This document shows positions 18,223-28,541 of a stretch of 28,541 bases of DNA, piece after piece. Location: positions 1 through 28,541 of the forward strand of contig NW_022205243.1 of assembly GCF_008831285.2 (NCBI RefSeq), given 5' to 3'. Source of the stretch: Nymphaea colorata (Eukaryota > Streptophyta > Magnoliopsida > Nymphaeales > Nymphaeaceae). Every line of letters begins with the position of its first letter. Position 1 is the stretch's first letter. A program made the translations under genes and the position numbers. The notes under the pieces were generated by a model. It saw only the letters and a list, made by a program, of their open reading frames with translations, was not told the DNA's origin and ran no database searches.

Positions 18223-20869
18223 ATGGCCGAGTAATAGGATGAGTTTTTTGTTGAGCCAGAGGTTCAAGAGGTTCGGGATCTATAACCACTCACCGAAGTG
18301 ATATAACACCAACCACATCAAGCAAAGCCTCAATAAGTTGAGCATGTTCATCTGAAGTTCTTATCAATCTAATCAGAATGCTGGAAATACCGAAAGAGGA
18401 GCTTTACGCACAGTATCGGCCCTTTAGATTTGATGTAAATATTTTTGTATTCAGCATGTTTCAGAATCGTAATCAAGCTAAGAGGAAGAAATGCTCTTTG
18501 CGAAAAGCTCAGTTGTATAGGAGTTCTATAGCAGCCATCCCTGTGTATACCAAAGGTTTAATAACAATTAGCTCAATCAAGTTTGCAATGCTCGACTTTA
18601 TACAGGATTGTTCATTCATAGGAAAGTTCTTTTAGAAGCGAATTGCAGTATATTATTTGTGATTTAGAAGAAACACATGAAATAGCGGACGTCTTGAAAT
18701 AGCAATTTGGCAAAATAAAGCCTCCTTGGCCTTGAACCAAAAGGAGGACTTAGTATTTGATTCTAAGTTCTAAGGTGGAAATCTTTTTGCAGCTTATAAG
18801 GTATTTTGACCTTCATTTAGGTTTCAATTTCGAGTATGATCTCATGATGGCAAGTGATACAAATTCAATGGGAGGAGTCATCAATGGTTCTATTTTTCAG
18901 TCACTAATATGATACCTGGGAAAAATTATACCTTCTCTATTGTTAATTTTACAAAATCAGATTCGCTTTTCAACTATGGGATGGCTCCTGCCGTCTATTC
19001 TGTGTGCGAGAATCGGCAAATCTAAAATTTATAAAACGGATGGCATCGAGTTGGCAAAGAAATTAGCTATAAAAAAGGAAAATTACCCAGATAAAATTCC
19101 AAAAAATTTTACTACTGCTTGAAATTCACCATCATGACTACATATTAAAAAGATAAGCTTTTTATTGCTCATTCATATCCTATACACACGAAAATTAAGA
19201 TTATATTTGACTTAAAAAGTAAGCAGGAACGAAGATCTAATTACAAGGATTACTATAGGAAAAACTATATCGAAAAGATCTTTAGAAGCGTTGGTAATTT
19301 GTCATCCCATAAACAAAAAAAGAGATAATCGTAAAGCTGTTGTTATACTGGCACGTCAGCATCCAGGATAAACTCAAGGTTCTTTCGTATGCTAAGGAGT
19401 CATAGATAAATTACTACTAAAGACAAGATAAAGCGACTTTTTACTAAAAAACTATGTATTTTATGTCATTCCAATGGTCAACATAGATGGGGTTGTGTAT
19501 GGGCATTACAGATGTAATCTTCTAGGCAAGGATTTGAATAGGAAATGGAACGTTACATAAAAAGACCAGAATTGTCCTGAAGTAGTTGCAATCAAATCAT
19601 ACTTGCAATAACTTAGCAAATAGAGAGAAATTAGGTTCATTATTGATTTGCATGGCCATAGCAAAAAGTAACAATGATATAATATAGACTTAACAGCTTT
19701 TTCTATGGGAATCCTTATCCAGATCATCCTGAAGTTGTTAGAATCTATCCTTTTGCTGTAGCAAGCTCCATCAAGGTATTCAATTTCTTGATTGCACCTT
19801 TGCCACTGAATAATACAAGAAAAAGCAGCAAGAGTATATCTGAGCACATTTTATCGTTGATGCATGTGTATACATTCTAATCATCCTTCTATGCGTACTT
19901 TCAAGATGGTAAAAAGGTAGAGTTTACTCCTAAAGAGTATAGAAAACTGGGTGGAACATTAATCACAGCATTGACTATGCAGCTTTAGCATGAAATTAAA
20001 TACCAGCAATCTTTTTAATTCAACCTAAAAGCTCATACTCAAAGAGTTCACAAACTCCCAGTTTGTTAAGTTTCTCATGGAACTAAAGAATTCGAATCAA
20101 TTGATTAATATTGGAACCATCAATGAATCAGGCTCTGATAGTAAGCCATAGTAAGGCTAGCTAAACAACTAACAAATGGAAAGCCTGAAGGCAAGTAACA
20201 AATAAGAGGAAAGCATCGGATAAAGTCACTCAAAGACGGTCAAGATATCAAGAAGAGGAATAAGATAAGCCCGTGATCATAATTATCGCAATAGGCCTAT
20301 CCGCAACGTTAGATTTCTCGAGATGAGCAAGATAAACTCAGTTTTGCCTGATAATTTCAACTTGCTTTACAACCTATCCGCAAGAAAGAGTCACTTCCTG
20401 AGCCGATCACCCACCCTTTGAGTTTCGCTGAGGCACAGACATAAAATAAGTTCGAAGTGAAGTTGTTTGATCTTAAGCTTCAGATATTTAAAGTTGCAAC
20501 TTGTCTTCTTCCGAAAAAAGAACAAGTGTACCTAAAGGAGACTTTCATCTCTTATGCAATCGATGAATAATAATCGAAACAATATTATCATCAAAGTTGA
20601 AGACCATCTTCAAAATTTTCAAAGGCCAAGCAAGATTGCCCAGATCCATACAAAAGCATAAAGAATGCATTTTCGCAAACCATGATCACATATAACAAGG
20701 ATCAAGGAAGATTGCGAAGTTCTCAAAGGCTTCCAGCCGTATAGGGCACTGAAAAATAGCGTTACGATCTTATGTGGCCAAAGGTAAGCCAAATGAACAT
20801 CAATACCTCCTTGAGAGGGTCAGATATAACCAAAGATGCATAATTTTATTCAACGGCATGGTGAAACGA
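18223..20869 (+). CDS. Cytosolic carboxypeptidase (M14, CCP/AGBL type), copy B
   Basis: Tandem paralogue of copy A, better preserved; predicted tubulin/polyglutamate deglutamylase. The acidic N-terminus [17 protein letters not shown] has a TAA and a TAG read as Glu. After a 20-base intron at 18435-18454 comes [19 protein letters not shown]. The CCP N-domain is nearly canonical: [62 protein letters not shown]. The M14 domain has ARQHPGETQGSF (zinc-ligand Glu is TAA at 19369-19371), [35 protein letters not shown] and VYTFESSFYAYF (catalytic Glu is TAA at 19878-19880). A long Ser/Glu-rich tail runs to about 20869 and may continue to about 21000 (KAYQFKLEEELIYEEMINVL). Several frame changes are required. 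About 880 residues, within the range of CCP5/6-like proteins with extensions. Confidence 0.9.
18435..18454 (+). other. Mini-intron, 20 nt (CCP copy B)
   Basis: GTAAATATTTTTGTATTCAG. Splicing joins PFRFD to [17 protein letters not shown], an acidic stretch that is open for about 200 bases. Without splicing the frame leaves this stretch at once. Confidence 0.85.
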
Positions 20870-21027
20870 TTCATAAACGAACGATAAATCTATCGAGAAC
20901 AAGTATCTAACAGAAGCCTGAAAGAAAAGCATATCAGTTTAAACTTGAAGAGGAATTAATATATGAAGAAATGATAAATGTTTTAATGGCTTCATAATTG
21001 ATGTTATTTATTTCTAATCATGATTGG

Positions 21028-24000
21028 TCATTATTCAGCCTTAGGGGCTTCAGGTTCGGTGCTTGCAGGTGGTGCTTGTTCAACTTCTGATGCTTGGAGT
21101 GCTGATGGCTCAGTGCTTTCCACTTTTTGAGATTCCGCAATTTCAACTGGCTTGTATTGCTTGTCTCCTTCTTCTTACTCTTCTTCTTCCTCCTCTTCCT
21201 CTTATTCTTCCTCGCCTTCTGAGTCAGAATCAGAGTCCTTATTTTAGTCCAAGCCTTATCTTTCCAACAAACTCTGCTCAGTTGTTTCGCTTTCTCTGTT
21301 TGGTCGCTTAGCCTTTATGATCTTAGTGTAAACCACAAAAGCGATACCAGCTGCAACAGCCACAGAGCCAAGAGTGATCAATGCGATAGCCCAGCCTGGC
21401 AATTGGTTATCAATCAGCAATTTGAAAGAAAGGTCAAGGGAATGATAATCGTTCATTGCTCTCAGAACAACATTTTGAGTATCTTCAATACCGTCCTCAG
21501 TGATGATGATCAGCTTTTCATGGACACTGAATTCTCTGATCCTTGCTTCACGGTTGTGCAACCCAACAATCCAATTCTTCTGAAAGGATCGCTTCCGTTT
21601 CTTGTCAAGGTGAAGTTCCAATCGAAAGTGATTCTTCCTTTGCGGAACGAGTAACCTCCTTTAAGATATTCAACGGGAATTTTAGTATCTTCAAAGAATC
21701 TTGTTTCTTGTTTTTCTGTTGAATTGAAGGTCCAGTGCTCATAGGTATCATAGACGGTCAAGACAGAGCTACTATAAAGTCCAAAAGGCTAAAGCATGGA
21801 TGGAAGGCGTTGTCCGATAGCGAAATAACCATCAAAGCCTTGATGTAGTTTTCTGACTCATAGAAACCATATCTATAGAAGATCTTTGAAATTTGATGGC
21901 TAATCACTTGTCCATTCTTATCGATATGAAGATTGACCTGGAAGGTGTGGAAGTTGCTGGTGACGACAATAACTTCTGTCTACCAATATTGGAAGATGTT
22001 GTTGTATGAGTCTTTGTTGATGGCAACTGCAGTGAAGAAGGCAAGGTTAGGTAAAGGAACGTGAATCCTGACCATTTCTTCAACCATGTCAACGAATTCT
22101 ACTTTCAAAATCTCCACTGACTTACGTCCACGAGCCCATCTGAAATCAACGACGAAGAATCCGTGTCTGAGCTCAGTGATGATGAGACGATAAGTGTTGG
22201 TGATGTTGGTGAAAGAGAAGTGAGCGTTACCGATGAAGCAAGGACCTCCAGGCCATTCATTAGCAACAGTCAAATCGTCAGTGTTGATATACTCGATCTC
22301 ATCGAAAATCTCAGGCTCGGTTGGGTCATGGTTCATGGCATAGATCAAGATACCTCCTTCACGGTCAAAGGAGTAGGGTCTCTCATCAACATCAACGATA
22401 ATCATCAGTTCTTACATGATGTTCATGCTGGTGACATGCTTGGCAGTTGAGTAATAAGGTCCATTGACAAACGGCTTCGATGCAGTGTAGACAGTTGTGT
22501 AAAGGTAAACCTCATTGCCATTTTTGCAAGCAGAGAGAGAGTAATCGTAGGTCCAGCTGTGTTATATTGAGATGCAGCTTTCTCCGTCAAGGACTGAAGG
22601 GAGAGACACGAACTGGTGAATTGAACCATTGTGGCGCATCTTAATGATTGATTGGAATTGCTGAATATATCCACCATCCAGCGAGAAAGCGTAATCTCCA
22701 TATCATGGACACCGAGCAAAGTTCTTTCCTCTTGGACGTGGTTGACACTTTGATCTTGTTGTTGCACTCAGGACAATTACGAAGAGTGTAGTTGATGACT
22801 GATCCGTTGAACCAGGTCTCATCATCAAAGACGTTGATCTTCTTGTTATTGTTTTGATAGTCAAACTGGTCAGTGAGGTAATTTGAGTTGTTGAGCTTGC
22901 TGTTATTGACAACGATATCTTCAGGATAGTTTGCGATCTTCACCATTGACTTCTGAAGGTAGTGATATTCTTGTTAGGATCATTTGTGTATGTCAAGTTA
23001 AAGGAGTAATCTAAGAATGAATCCTCGAAGACGAGAATAGGAATCTCATATTGTCTGAACATCATGAGGATTGATCCATAGGCAACTGCAACGTAATCTC
23101 CAAAGACTCCGTTGCGTCGATCAGGATGTCCTCGTACTTTTGGTTCAAATGGAAAACATCGTAAAATGTAGCGATTGAGGGAGTCCTGATTTGTAAACTA
23201 AGATGACTGAGTTTTGAGCAGCAGGGAGCTTAGGATCAGTAGCTGTGATGTAGATCAAATTGCCATTATCTGAGAAGTCAAGATCGAACTTGTCTGGAAT
23301 CACGTATCCAAAGGTGGGGAAATTTTTATTAATGATGATTTAATTTGTAGTGTACAGTTCATCCAAGTCGTGCTCTTCGATTGTGTTAGGAGGATTGACA
23401 AGGATAAGCTCTCCTCTGGCGATTGCCATGTGCCATTTGTAGAAGCCTGGCTCTTGAGTAGCAGGTGACATGATCTGCGAAAGAAGGATAGGACCAGTCC
23501 TGGTGATATCAAGGATGATAACCTGTCCAAGTTTTGAACGAATAAGACGTAAGGATGGAAGTCAGAAGTATAACCTTCACTGGAGAGAAGTAGGTAACTC
23601 CAATTCTGGTCATCATTCTTGAGTCAATTCTGTAGGCCTACGCGCACTCTCTTTCCTGATGATCCCAGCATTGGACCATATCAAAGAATACGATTTCCTT
23701 CACGTATCTGAGAACGACCACGAGATATTGGCCAAGGAATCGATAGATTCTATTTTTCCTTCGTATCCTGATGGGAACATGATAGGACGAGCGCCCAAAG
23801 CAGCTCCCTTTCAACATCATAGACGAAGACTTCGTTGGGAAGAGCATCATAGAGAATGGCTGCAAGGTGAATGTATTGTCCACCGTAGTAGTGGAATCTG
23901 TTGGCTGTCAGATTGGCAATTCTGAAATTGATATGAGGAGCATATCCTCCATCGGCACAGGTAACTTATTCAGTATATTGGACAGTAGTGCACTGACTGA

Positions 24001-25748
24001 AGTAGTAGTGTTATCGTAATCTTGAGTGTAAAGGTAAAGAGTAGTGTCCTCAAGGGAATCATATTGCTCTTGTCTAAGAAGGTATACTTGAACAGCTTGG
24101 CTTCTTGCCTTTCCAAGTGATCAGGGTGTCGTTTTGCTGAAGGACGTAGCTGACTGGTGGATCCTTGTCGTAGCTATCGTTGACTCCGTAGGTAATGTTG
24201 GCACCAATAACATATCTGTCAAGAGGAATGAAGAGCTTTCCAGGATAGTTTGCATAGTAGGTGTCAGGAAGTTGCAGTCCGGTTGGCCATAGGGTAAGAG
24301 CGATGTTGTCAACAACAGTGAATCTGTAGTTATAGCTGCAAATCAAGGAATTATCTCCATACTCATTTTTGCTCTCCGCCTGAACTGTGAATTTGAATTG
24401 AGTGTAAAGCAGAGTGGGTTTTTGGGCTTGATGGTGAGGATTGGGCTGTTGATTTGGTAAATTGAGAGCATATCTGTATCGATTGTCATCATTTGGGAAG
24501 TATCACGGTTAAGATCAACGAAAGCGTGGTAGTTGGGTGAGGAATAGCGGAATAGGCGTTAAGATAGTCTGCTTCCCCGAGTGAAAACGTAAGTGGATTG
24601 GTAGGCGAAGGTCTTTCCGTATTAGTCTGTCAAGTTAGCTGTCAACTGAGTCACGACATATTGCTCATTAGCCCAGATATCATGAATCCATGCATTTTCA
24701 GGAATGGAGTATTTTGTGATATTTCAGGCTTGATCTGATTGCTCCAGTCGATTTAGATGATGGCGTGATCGTGAGCAAGGACCAAAGGCATTAGTTGTCC
24801 ATATTGTTGGAGTAGACTCCCATTTTTCTAAAGCCAGAGTCTGTTCTGTATCTTCCAACAATGATGATAGTCTGGAAGTGGAGATATCGAACTTGATGAC
24901 TCCGCTGTGGTAATCCAAGATGTAGATGTCTCCAAGATAGACTTCAAAGTCCATGATCGACAACTTGTTCTGGTGTAAAAACGATCTGTCCATAACGCGA
25001 ATGGTCCAAGGCTTCAACGGGTTATTTACAGACATGATCTCAGCGTAGGTATTATCATCGAAATGCTCATCGACATGCTCAGCGAAGTAGGCTCTGATGA
25101 GGTAGTGATACCCATCTTCAGTATACAATCTTATTTTCGGTGATAAATGTTGCTGAAGGGAACATACATGTCATTATAGACCTTTCCAAGGGGTGCCTTT
25201 GTGGTCGAGTTGACGTATAGGAATACGTTCCTGAGGCCGATGCTGCTGTTCTGGGCGCAATCAACCAGAATCACTGATTAATTCCTAAACCAGACAGCAT
25301 CATAACAGTGGATGTTAGAATCATTAGTGACAACAACTTCGTAAGAAAGGTCAGGGACCTCGTCAGCAGCATGGACACACCCCACCTGACTGTAGTATCG
25401 TTTCCGAAGACGCTGAGAGTCACAAGGGAACTTCCCCAAGAATTTCCCTCATGGGCGAGATGATAGTTTCTCAGGCCGGATTGATTTTTGAGTGTGAACT
25501 TTTGCAAATTGACCTTATCTCGAATGGTGACGAACTCTGGCTTGTTATCTATCTTGAACTTTAGTTATATCCGCTAAAGATATCATTCAGATTGTATGTC
25601 TGTACCTCATTAAGTGAGATAGGAAGGTCGTTGAGGCTAACCTTGGGTGCATTGCATGTTGGCAATGGAACTTTACTTCCCATCGCAACCACAAGAAGGC
25701 CAACGATCAAAAGCACTATGCTTTGGATCCAAAGAGATTTTTGACCAT
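21028..25748 (-). CDS. Large type I membrane protein with acidic cytoplasmic tail
   Basis: About 1,570 residues from the ATG at 25748. The N-terminus, MVK then SLWIQSIVLLIVGLLVVAMG (one A short for the frame), is a signal peptide followed by a mature start with PTCNAPKVSLNDLPISLNEV. The long ectodomain is beta-rich with many N-x-S/T sites: WGSSLVTLSVFGNDTTVRW, GDIYILDYHSGVIKFDIS (propeller-like strand), RLIITELRHGFFVVDFRW. Near the C-terminus is one transmembrane helix, WAIALITLGSVAVAAGIAFVVY, followed by KIIKAKRPNRES and a cytoplasmic tail of poly-Glu (21170-21215, including two TAA), then Pro/Glu-rich sequence to TGA at 21028-21030. At least ten frame changes are needed. I do not recognise a family; a surface adhesin or receptor-like role is inference from the layout. 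It is convergent with CCP copy B. Confidence 0.75.
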
Positions 25749-26258
25749 TATCAATGTATAATAAACAACGAGTAAATCTTTGATATTTAAATTAAGGTCT
25801 TATCAACATTATTCGTTAGAAATTCTACCAAAACAATTAAATGAAAAGATTAATGAGCTGATGATAAGAGCGTAAATATATGAGTTTTTGATGTTTTGAT
25901 GATTATTCGTAAGTTTAGAATAGTCATTTATGCTAAATTTAAGAAAAGTGTATGTGTTTTGATGATTTCAAAAATAGGTCTGGTAAGATTATTTCCTTAT
26001 TTTTCTAGTTAAAATAATTCAAACCATCTTGAATGCTTTTATCTTCACGATAAATTCATGTTGCCATTCTTATGATTATTTGTATGAGATTAATTGGCAA
26101 CCTCATCAATGGCAAAAAGTTTGTTTTGCCATTTTAACTTAAATTGGTTTTTTAATTTACTAACAAATGTAGGGTAGTTATTGATTTATGTCAGTAGCAG
26201 TAAAAACATAAAAATTTGTAAGAATTCATCTAAAAAATCACATGAAAAGATAGGGGAT
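25749..26258. other. AT-rich divergent intergenic region
   Basis: About 510 bases between two divergent genes, holding presumably both promoters. It is rich in short A/T runs and repeated TTTTGATGATTT-like words (25892-25972). No tRNA, snRNA or coding signal is convincing. Confidence 0.6.
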
Positions 26259-27201
26259 ATGCAAAATTTGCTTAAAAAAGAAAACTATGGTCCTACCACG
26301 TAGACAAAAACAGATGGATGGTGGTTCGAGGCATTTAGTCTGCCCTGGGTGATAAATCCTGCAAAAATTACTATTCCTTTTATAATATTAATGAATTTCA
26401 ATTATCATTTCCACAAATGTTCAGCACTCCAGAGTAGGCTGCTCTTTACTATAATACTCTGTGCTATCATATGAATGCCTACCTTAATTCCAGCATTATT
26501 CCCATCAAAATATTCCGAATTTCATCCTTACCGTTTCAGGCAATGAGCCGAATTCATATGAAGGAGTCAAAGATAAATATTCAGCTAAAGCCAACTGATG
26601 ATATGGACGTTCAAGACAATCAATAGGTCGGATAGATTTATAAGCAGATCAAAATATAATAGCTGTAAATTCCCAAAATCGAAGGCCATTATGGAACAGT
26701 TAAAAATGAGATGGATTATAGTGAAGAAAAAACCCAAGTCAATAGATAGAAAAATTGGAAAAAAAATATAGAATCGAACCTCATTAACAATGTCTTTTCA
26801 TTCATATGTTGCGAATCCAAGAGTCATCACACTGTAAAGTAGGTTTAAGGGATGAAGGAAATAAAATGAAAATATTTTACATATTTGTAACAATTTCAAA
26901 AAATTGAATGGTAAATACCTCAACAAATTGAACATTAAAGCTGCTTGCGAAATCGTGCCAAGGAAGCACTTCACAAGATGCTCTCAAAGAGCGTCAAAAG
27001 GCTTTTAGTGCTGCCAATCAGTTAGCTGAGAGTGGCGATGAGGAAACTTATCTTCAACTACATTCGTGGATCATAATCTATCCTTCCATTACTTACAAGC
27101 AAAAAATTTGTAAAGCTGGGTTAAAAGAATATATGAATCGAAGGCGTGAGCTTTGCAAATACTTGAAAGCTATGCTGAGAAACTATGATGACTTGAATTG
27201 A
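26259..27201 (+). CDS. Unknown protein
   Basis: About 310 residues. The first ATG at 26259 opens MQNLLKKENYGPTTETKTDG with WWFEAFSLPWVINPAK; a frame change near 26340 leads to a frame open for over 500 bases. This reads KNYYSFYNINEFQLSFPQMF, STPEEAALYYNTLCYHMNAY, IPIKIFRISSLPFQAMSRIH, then a hydrophilic linker (DNQEVGEIYKQIKIEELEIP with five TAR codons read as Glu). A further correction at AAAA near 26866 continues into LHICNNFKKLNGKYLNKLN. After one more change near 26960 comes the C-terminal helical part (QKAFSAANQLAESGDEETYL, KEYMNRRRELCKYLKAML) and TGA at 27199-27201. An internal ATG at 26543 is an alternative start. I do not recognise the family. Confidence 0.6.
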
Positions 27202-27373
27202 TTGTCTTTTTATTCGTATCTTACTAATTTACATGATAGCTGCTTCAGATTAGGCTGGACCTCATTGATTAAAGCAATAATTAAACTGCCACATAAACAT
27301 AACAAATAAATATAAATCTTGATCCAATATAGTTGTTCGAAATGACATTTTTGGCAGATATGATATAAAAAGA

Positions 27374-28541
27374 TCAATATATCTTCTATATTTAAAGATT
27401 CATGAAATTTGTTTATTCTTCGTTGGGAACTTCCCATGGAGAAAATTAGTGCTTAGAAGGAATTGCTTTTTCGTGATGGATATGCTATTTCTTCAACTCT
27501 TTCGTATGGGGATGATGTGAATAATGCCTCTTATGATGATATTGGTGTTGCTACTTGACGGGCTCAATACCATATATCGTGATGACTTTATTCTGCTCCA
27601 AAGTTTAGATATCCAAAGTTTTAGCCTCATTAGGTTTTATGGATTAGCTTTCGATTATGAGATCGTTATCCTTTTTCAAGGCTTCCTTATCTTGTGACTA
27701 CTATGCTAAATTTTGTGAAGAACTGCGACTTGTGGCTCGATTGTCTCTATCTTGAGCCTGCTTTCATCAAGTATTTGCTCATTAGGGATATTCAAAATGT
27801 CTTCATGTCGAACCCATGGTGGGTTTTCATTTTATCCCTCGTTATAACTTTCTTAAAGGCACTCAGTGCTCTTGATTTGCTTACTCTAACCTCTTCGTCA
27901 TAGCTTTTTAGCTCAATACTGTGATACCTTCTATGCGAATTATTTTCTTCATGATCTCTCGTATTTGAAGGTTTTAGAGTCATTTTGTTTTATTCTTCTA
28001 ACCTTCGTTGGAAAACGGCAGACCTACGCTAGACTTAACTTTTCTTTTCACTTTTATCGAGTTTTAAGTTGCATATTGGAGGTAGGATATGGTGATAGGC
28101 TTCTTTAAAGAGAGTAGAAGGTTAGCGGTTTGGTAACCTTTGGCATTTTAGGCAAAGAGATTACTCTTTGGTCGCTCATGTTCATCTTTATCGTTGATGA
28201 TGAGGAGTTAATTACTTCTAATAGGAGGTGAAAATCTGTTTGCTGGTTTAGAAAATGGCATCTCTGGATCTTTGCACAGAGAAGCTAATGGTTTTATTCG
28301 AAGTTTTCCAATCCTGAGTGCAATATCAGATAGTTTCTGGCATCAGCAATTGGTTGTATTTAGTTTAAGTATGGTGTTTGAGATATTCGATGCCTTGTGC
28401 TTCATCTCAATGAAATTTGTCTCCCAGTGCATGCCTTTTTAAGGAAGTTAATATCTCTTGCTTGAATGCTTATTACTCATTTATTTATATCGTCGAATAA
28501 GCCAAAGATAATAGATTAATTTTGGCAAATTCTTCAAAGCC
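27374..28541 (-). CDS. Unknown protein, C-terminal part, truncated by the window edge
   Basis: A minus-strand gene entering from beyond 28541. Its readable stretches are INEEEAFKQEILTSLKRHAL, then a long open block KLSDIALRIGKLRIKPLASL ... EMPFSKPANRFSPPIRSN, the basic segment RDHEENNSHRRYHSIELKSY, and NIPNEQILDESRLKIETIEP. The end is rich in histidine (about 27440-27560; EQHQYHHKRHYSHHPHTKEL) and acidic residues, closing with TGA at 27374-27376. TAR codons fall where Glu fits. Several one-base frame changes occur (near 28410, 27985, 27795, 27685). No catalytic motif is recognised; the His-rich tail could bind metal or be simple low-complexity sequence. Confidence 0.6.

Noticed and set aside
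19506-19847. 113-codon minus-strand ORF
   Set aside because: It overlaps the M14 catalytic core of CCP copy B on the plus strand, which carries clear family motifs.
21256-21654. Separate small genes on both strands in the 21-25 kb region
   Set aside because: The minus-strand pieces join into one long signal-peptide/transmembrane protein; plus-strand ORFs there are shadows.
26285-26345. tRNA-like GGTTCGAGG word
   Set aside because: No T-stem or acceptor pairing can be formed around it, and the region is coding in the plus-strand gene.
120-28541. Reading TAA/TAG as glutamine (Tetrahymena/Paramecium code)
   Set aside because: Gln would replace four M14 active-site glutamates and three conserved lipoate-ligase glutamates, and would break poly-Glu runs; Glu fits everywhere checked.
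120-28541. Widespread programmed frameshifting as in Euplotes
   Set aside because: Shifts go in both directions, lack a shared slippery sequence followed by a stop codon, and mostly coincide with homopolymers; Euplotes telomeres (C4A4) and code (UGA=Cys) also differ.
1-28541. Micronuclear sequence with internal eliminated segments or transposons
   Set aside because: A telomere directly abuts a gene, genes are dense, and no TA-bounded inserts, terminal inverted repeats or transposase motifs were seen.
1-28541. CRISPR arrays, rRNA, bacterial operons
   Set aside because: No regularly spaced repeats, no rRNA-like conserved blocks, and the code, introns and telomere are those of a ciliate nucleus.

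Overview
The window is one end of a ciliate macronuclear chromosome. It opens with a pure C4A2 telomere (positions 1-81), the oligohymenophorean type, and the first coding region stops about 40 bases inside it. UAA and UAG are sense codons throughout and only UGA ends genes. The sequence itself shows that UAR means glutamate, not the usual ciliate glutamine: in two tandem M14 carboxypeptidase genes the zinc-ligand Glu of HPxE and the catalytic Glu of the T-[IF]-E motif are all written TAA or TAG, three conserved Glu positions of a lipoate ligase are TAA, and a poly-Glu tail contains TAA. C4A2 telomeres together with UAR=Glu point to a peritrich (the relatives of Vorticella, Opisthonecta and Carchesium; NCBI code 30). 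All translations quoted here use TAR=Glu and TGA=stop.

Layout: telomere; SAPS-like phosphatase-regulator gene (-); potassium channel with a cyclic-nucleotide-binding-like domain (+); two tandem stefin-like cystatins (-); mitochondrial lipoate-protein ligase (+); an unknown helical protein (+); a coiled-coil protein (+); an unknown gene (-); a 5 kb coiled-coil/charged-repeat gene (+); a secreted-protease-like domain joined to leucine-rich repeats (+); two tandem cytosolic-carboxypeptidase (CCP, tubulin deglutamylase family) genes (+); a 4.7 kb type I membrane protein gene (-); an unknown gene (+); and the 3' part of a gene (-) that leaves the window. Intergenic gaps are mostly 35-300 bases and AT-rich, with two larger ones (13217-13921 and 25749-26258).

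Two properties make simple ORF calling fail here. First, genes carry tiny GT..AG introns of about 18-21 bases. Second, nearly every gene contains several apparent one-base frameshifts, most of them at homopolymer runs and in both directions, while the protein sequence on either side stays conserved. That pattern looks more like uncorrected long-read indels than gene decay, though decay is possible for the second cystatin and the first CCP. Gene limits below therefore span several frames. The genes show no operon-like theme; the local relations are the tandem duplications (cystatins, CCPs) and several convergent or divergent pairs.
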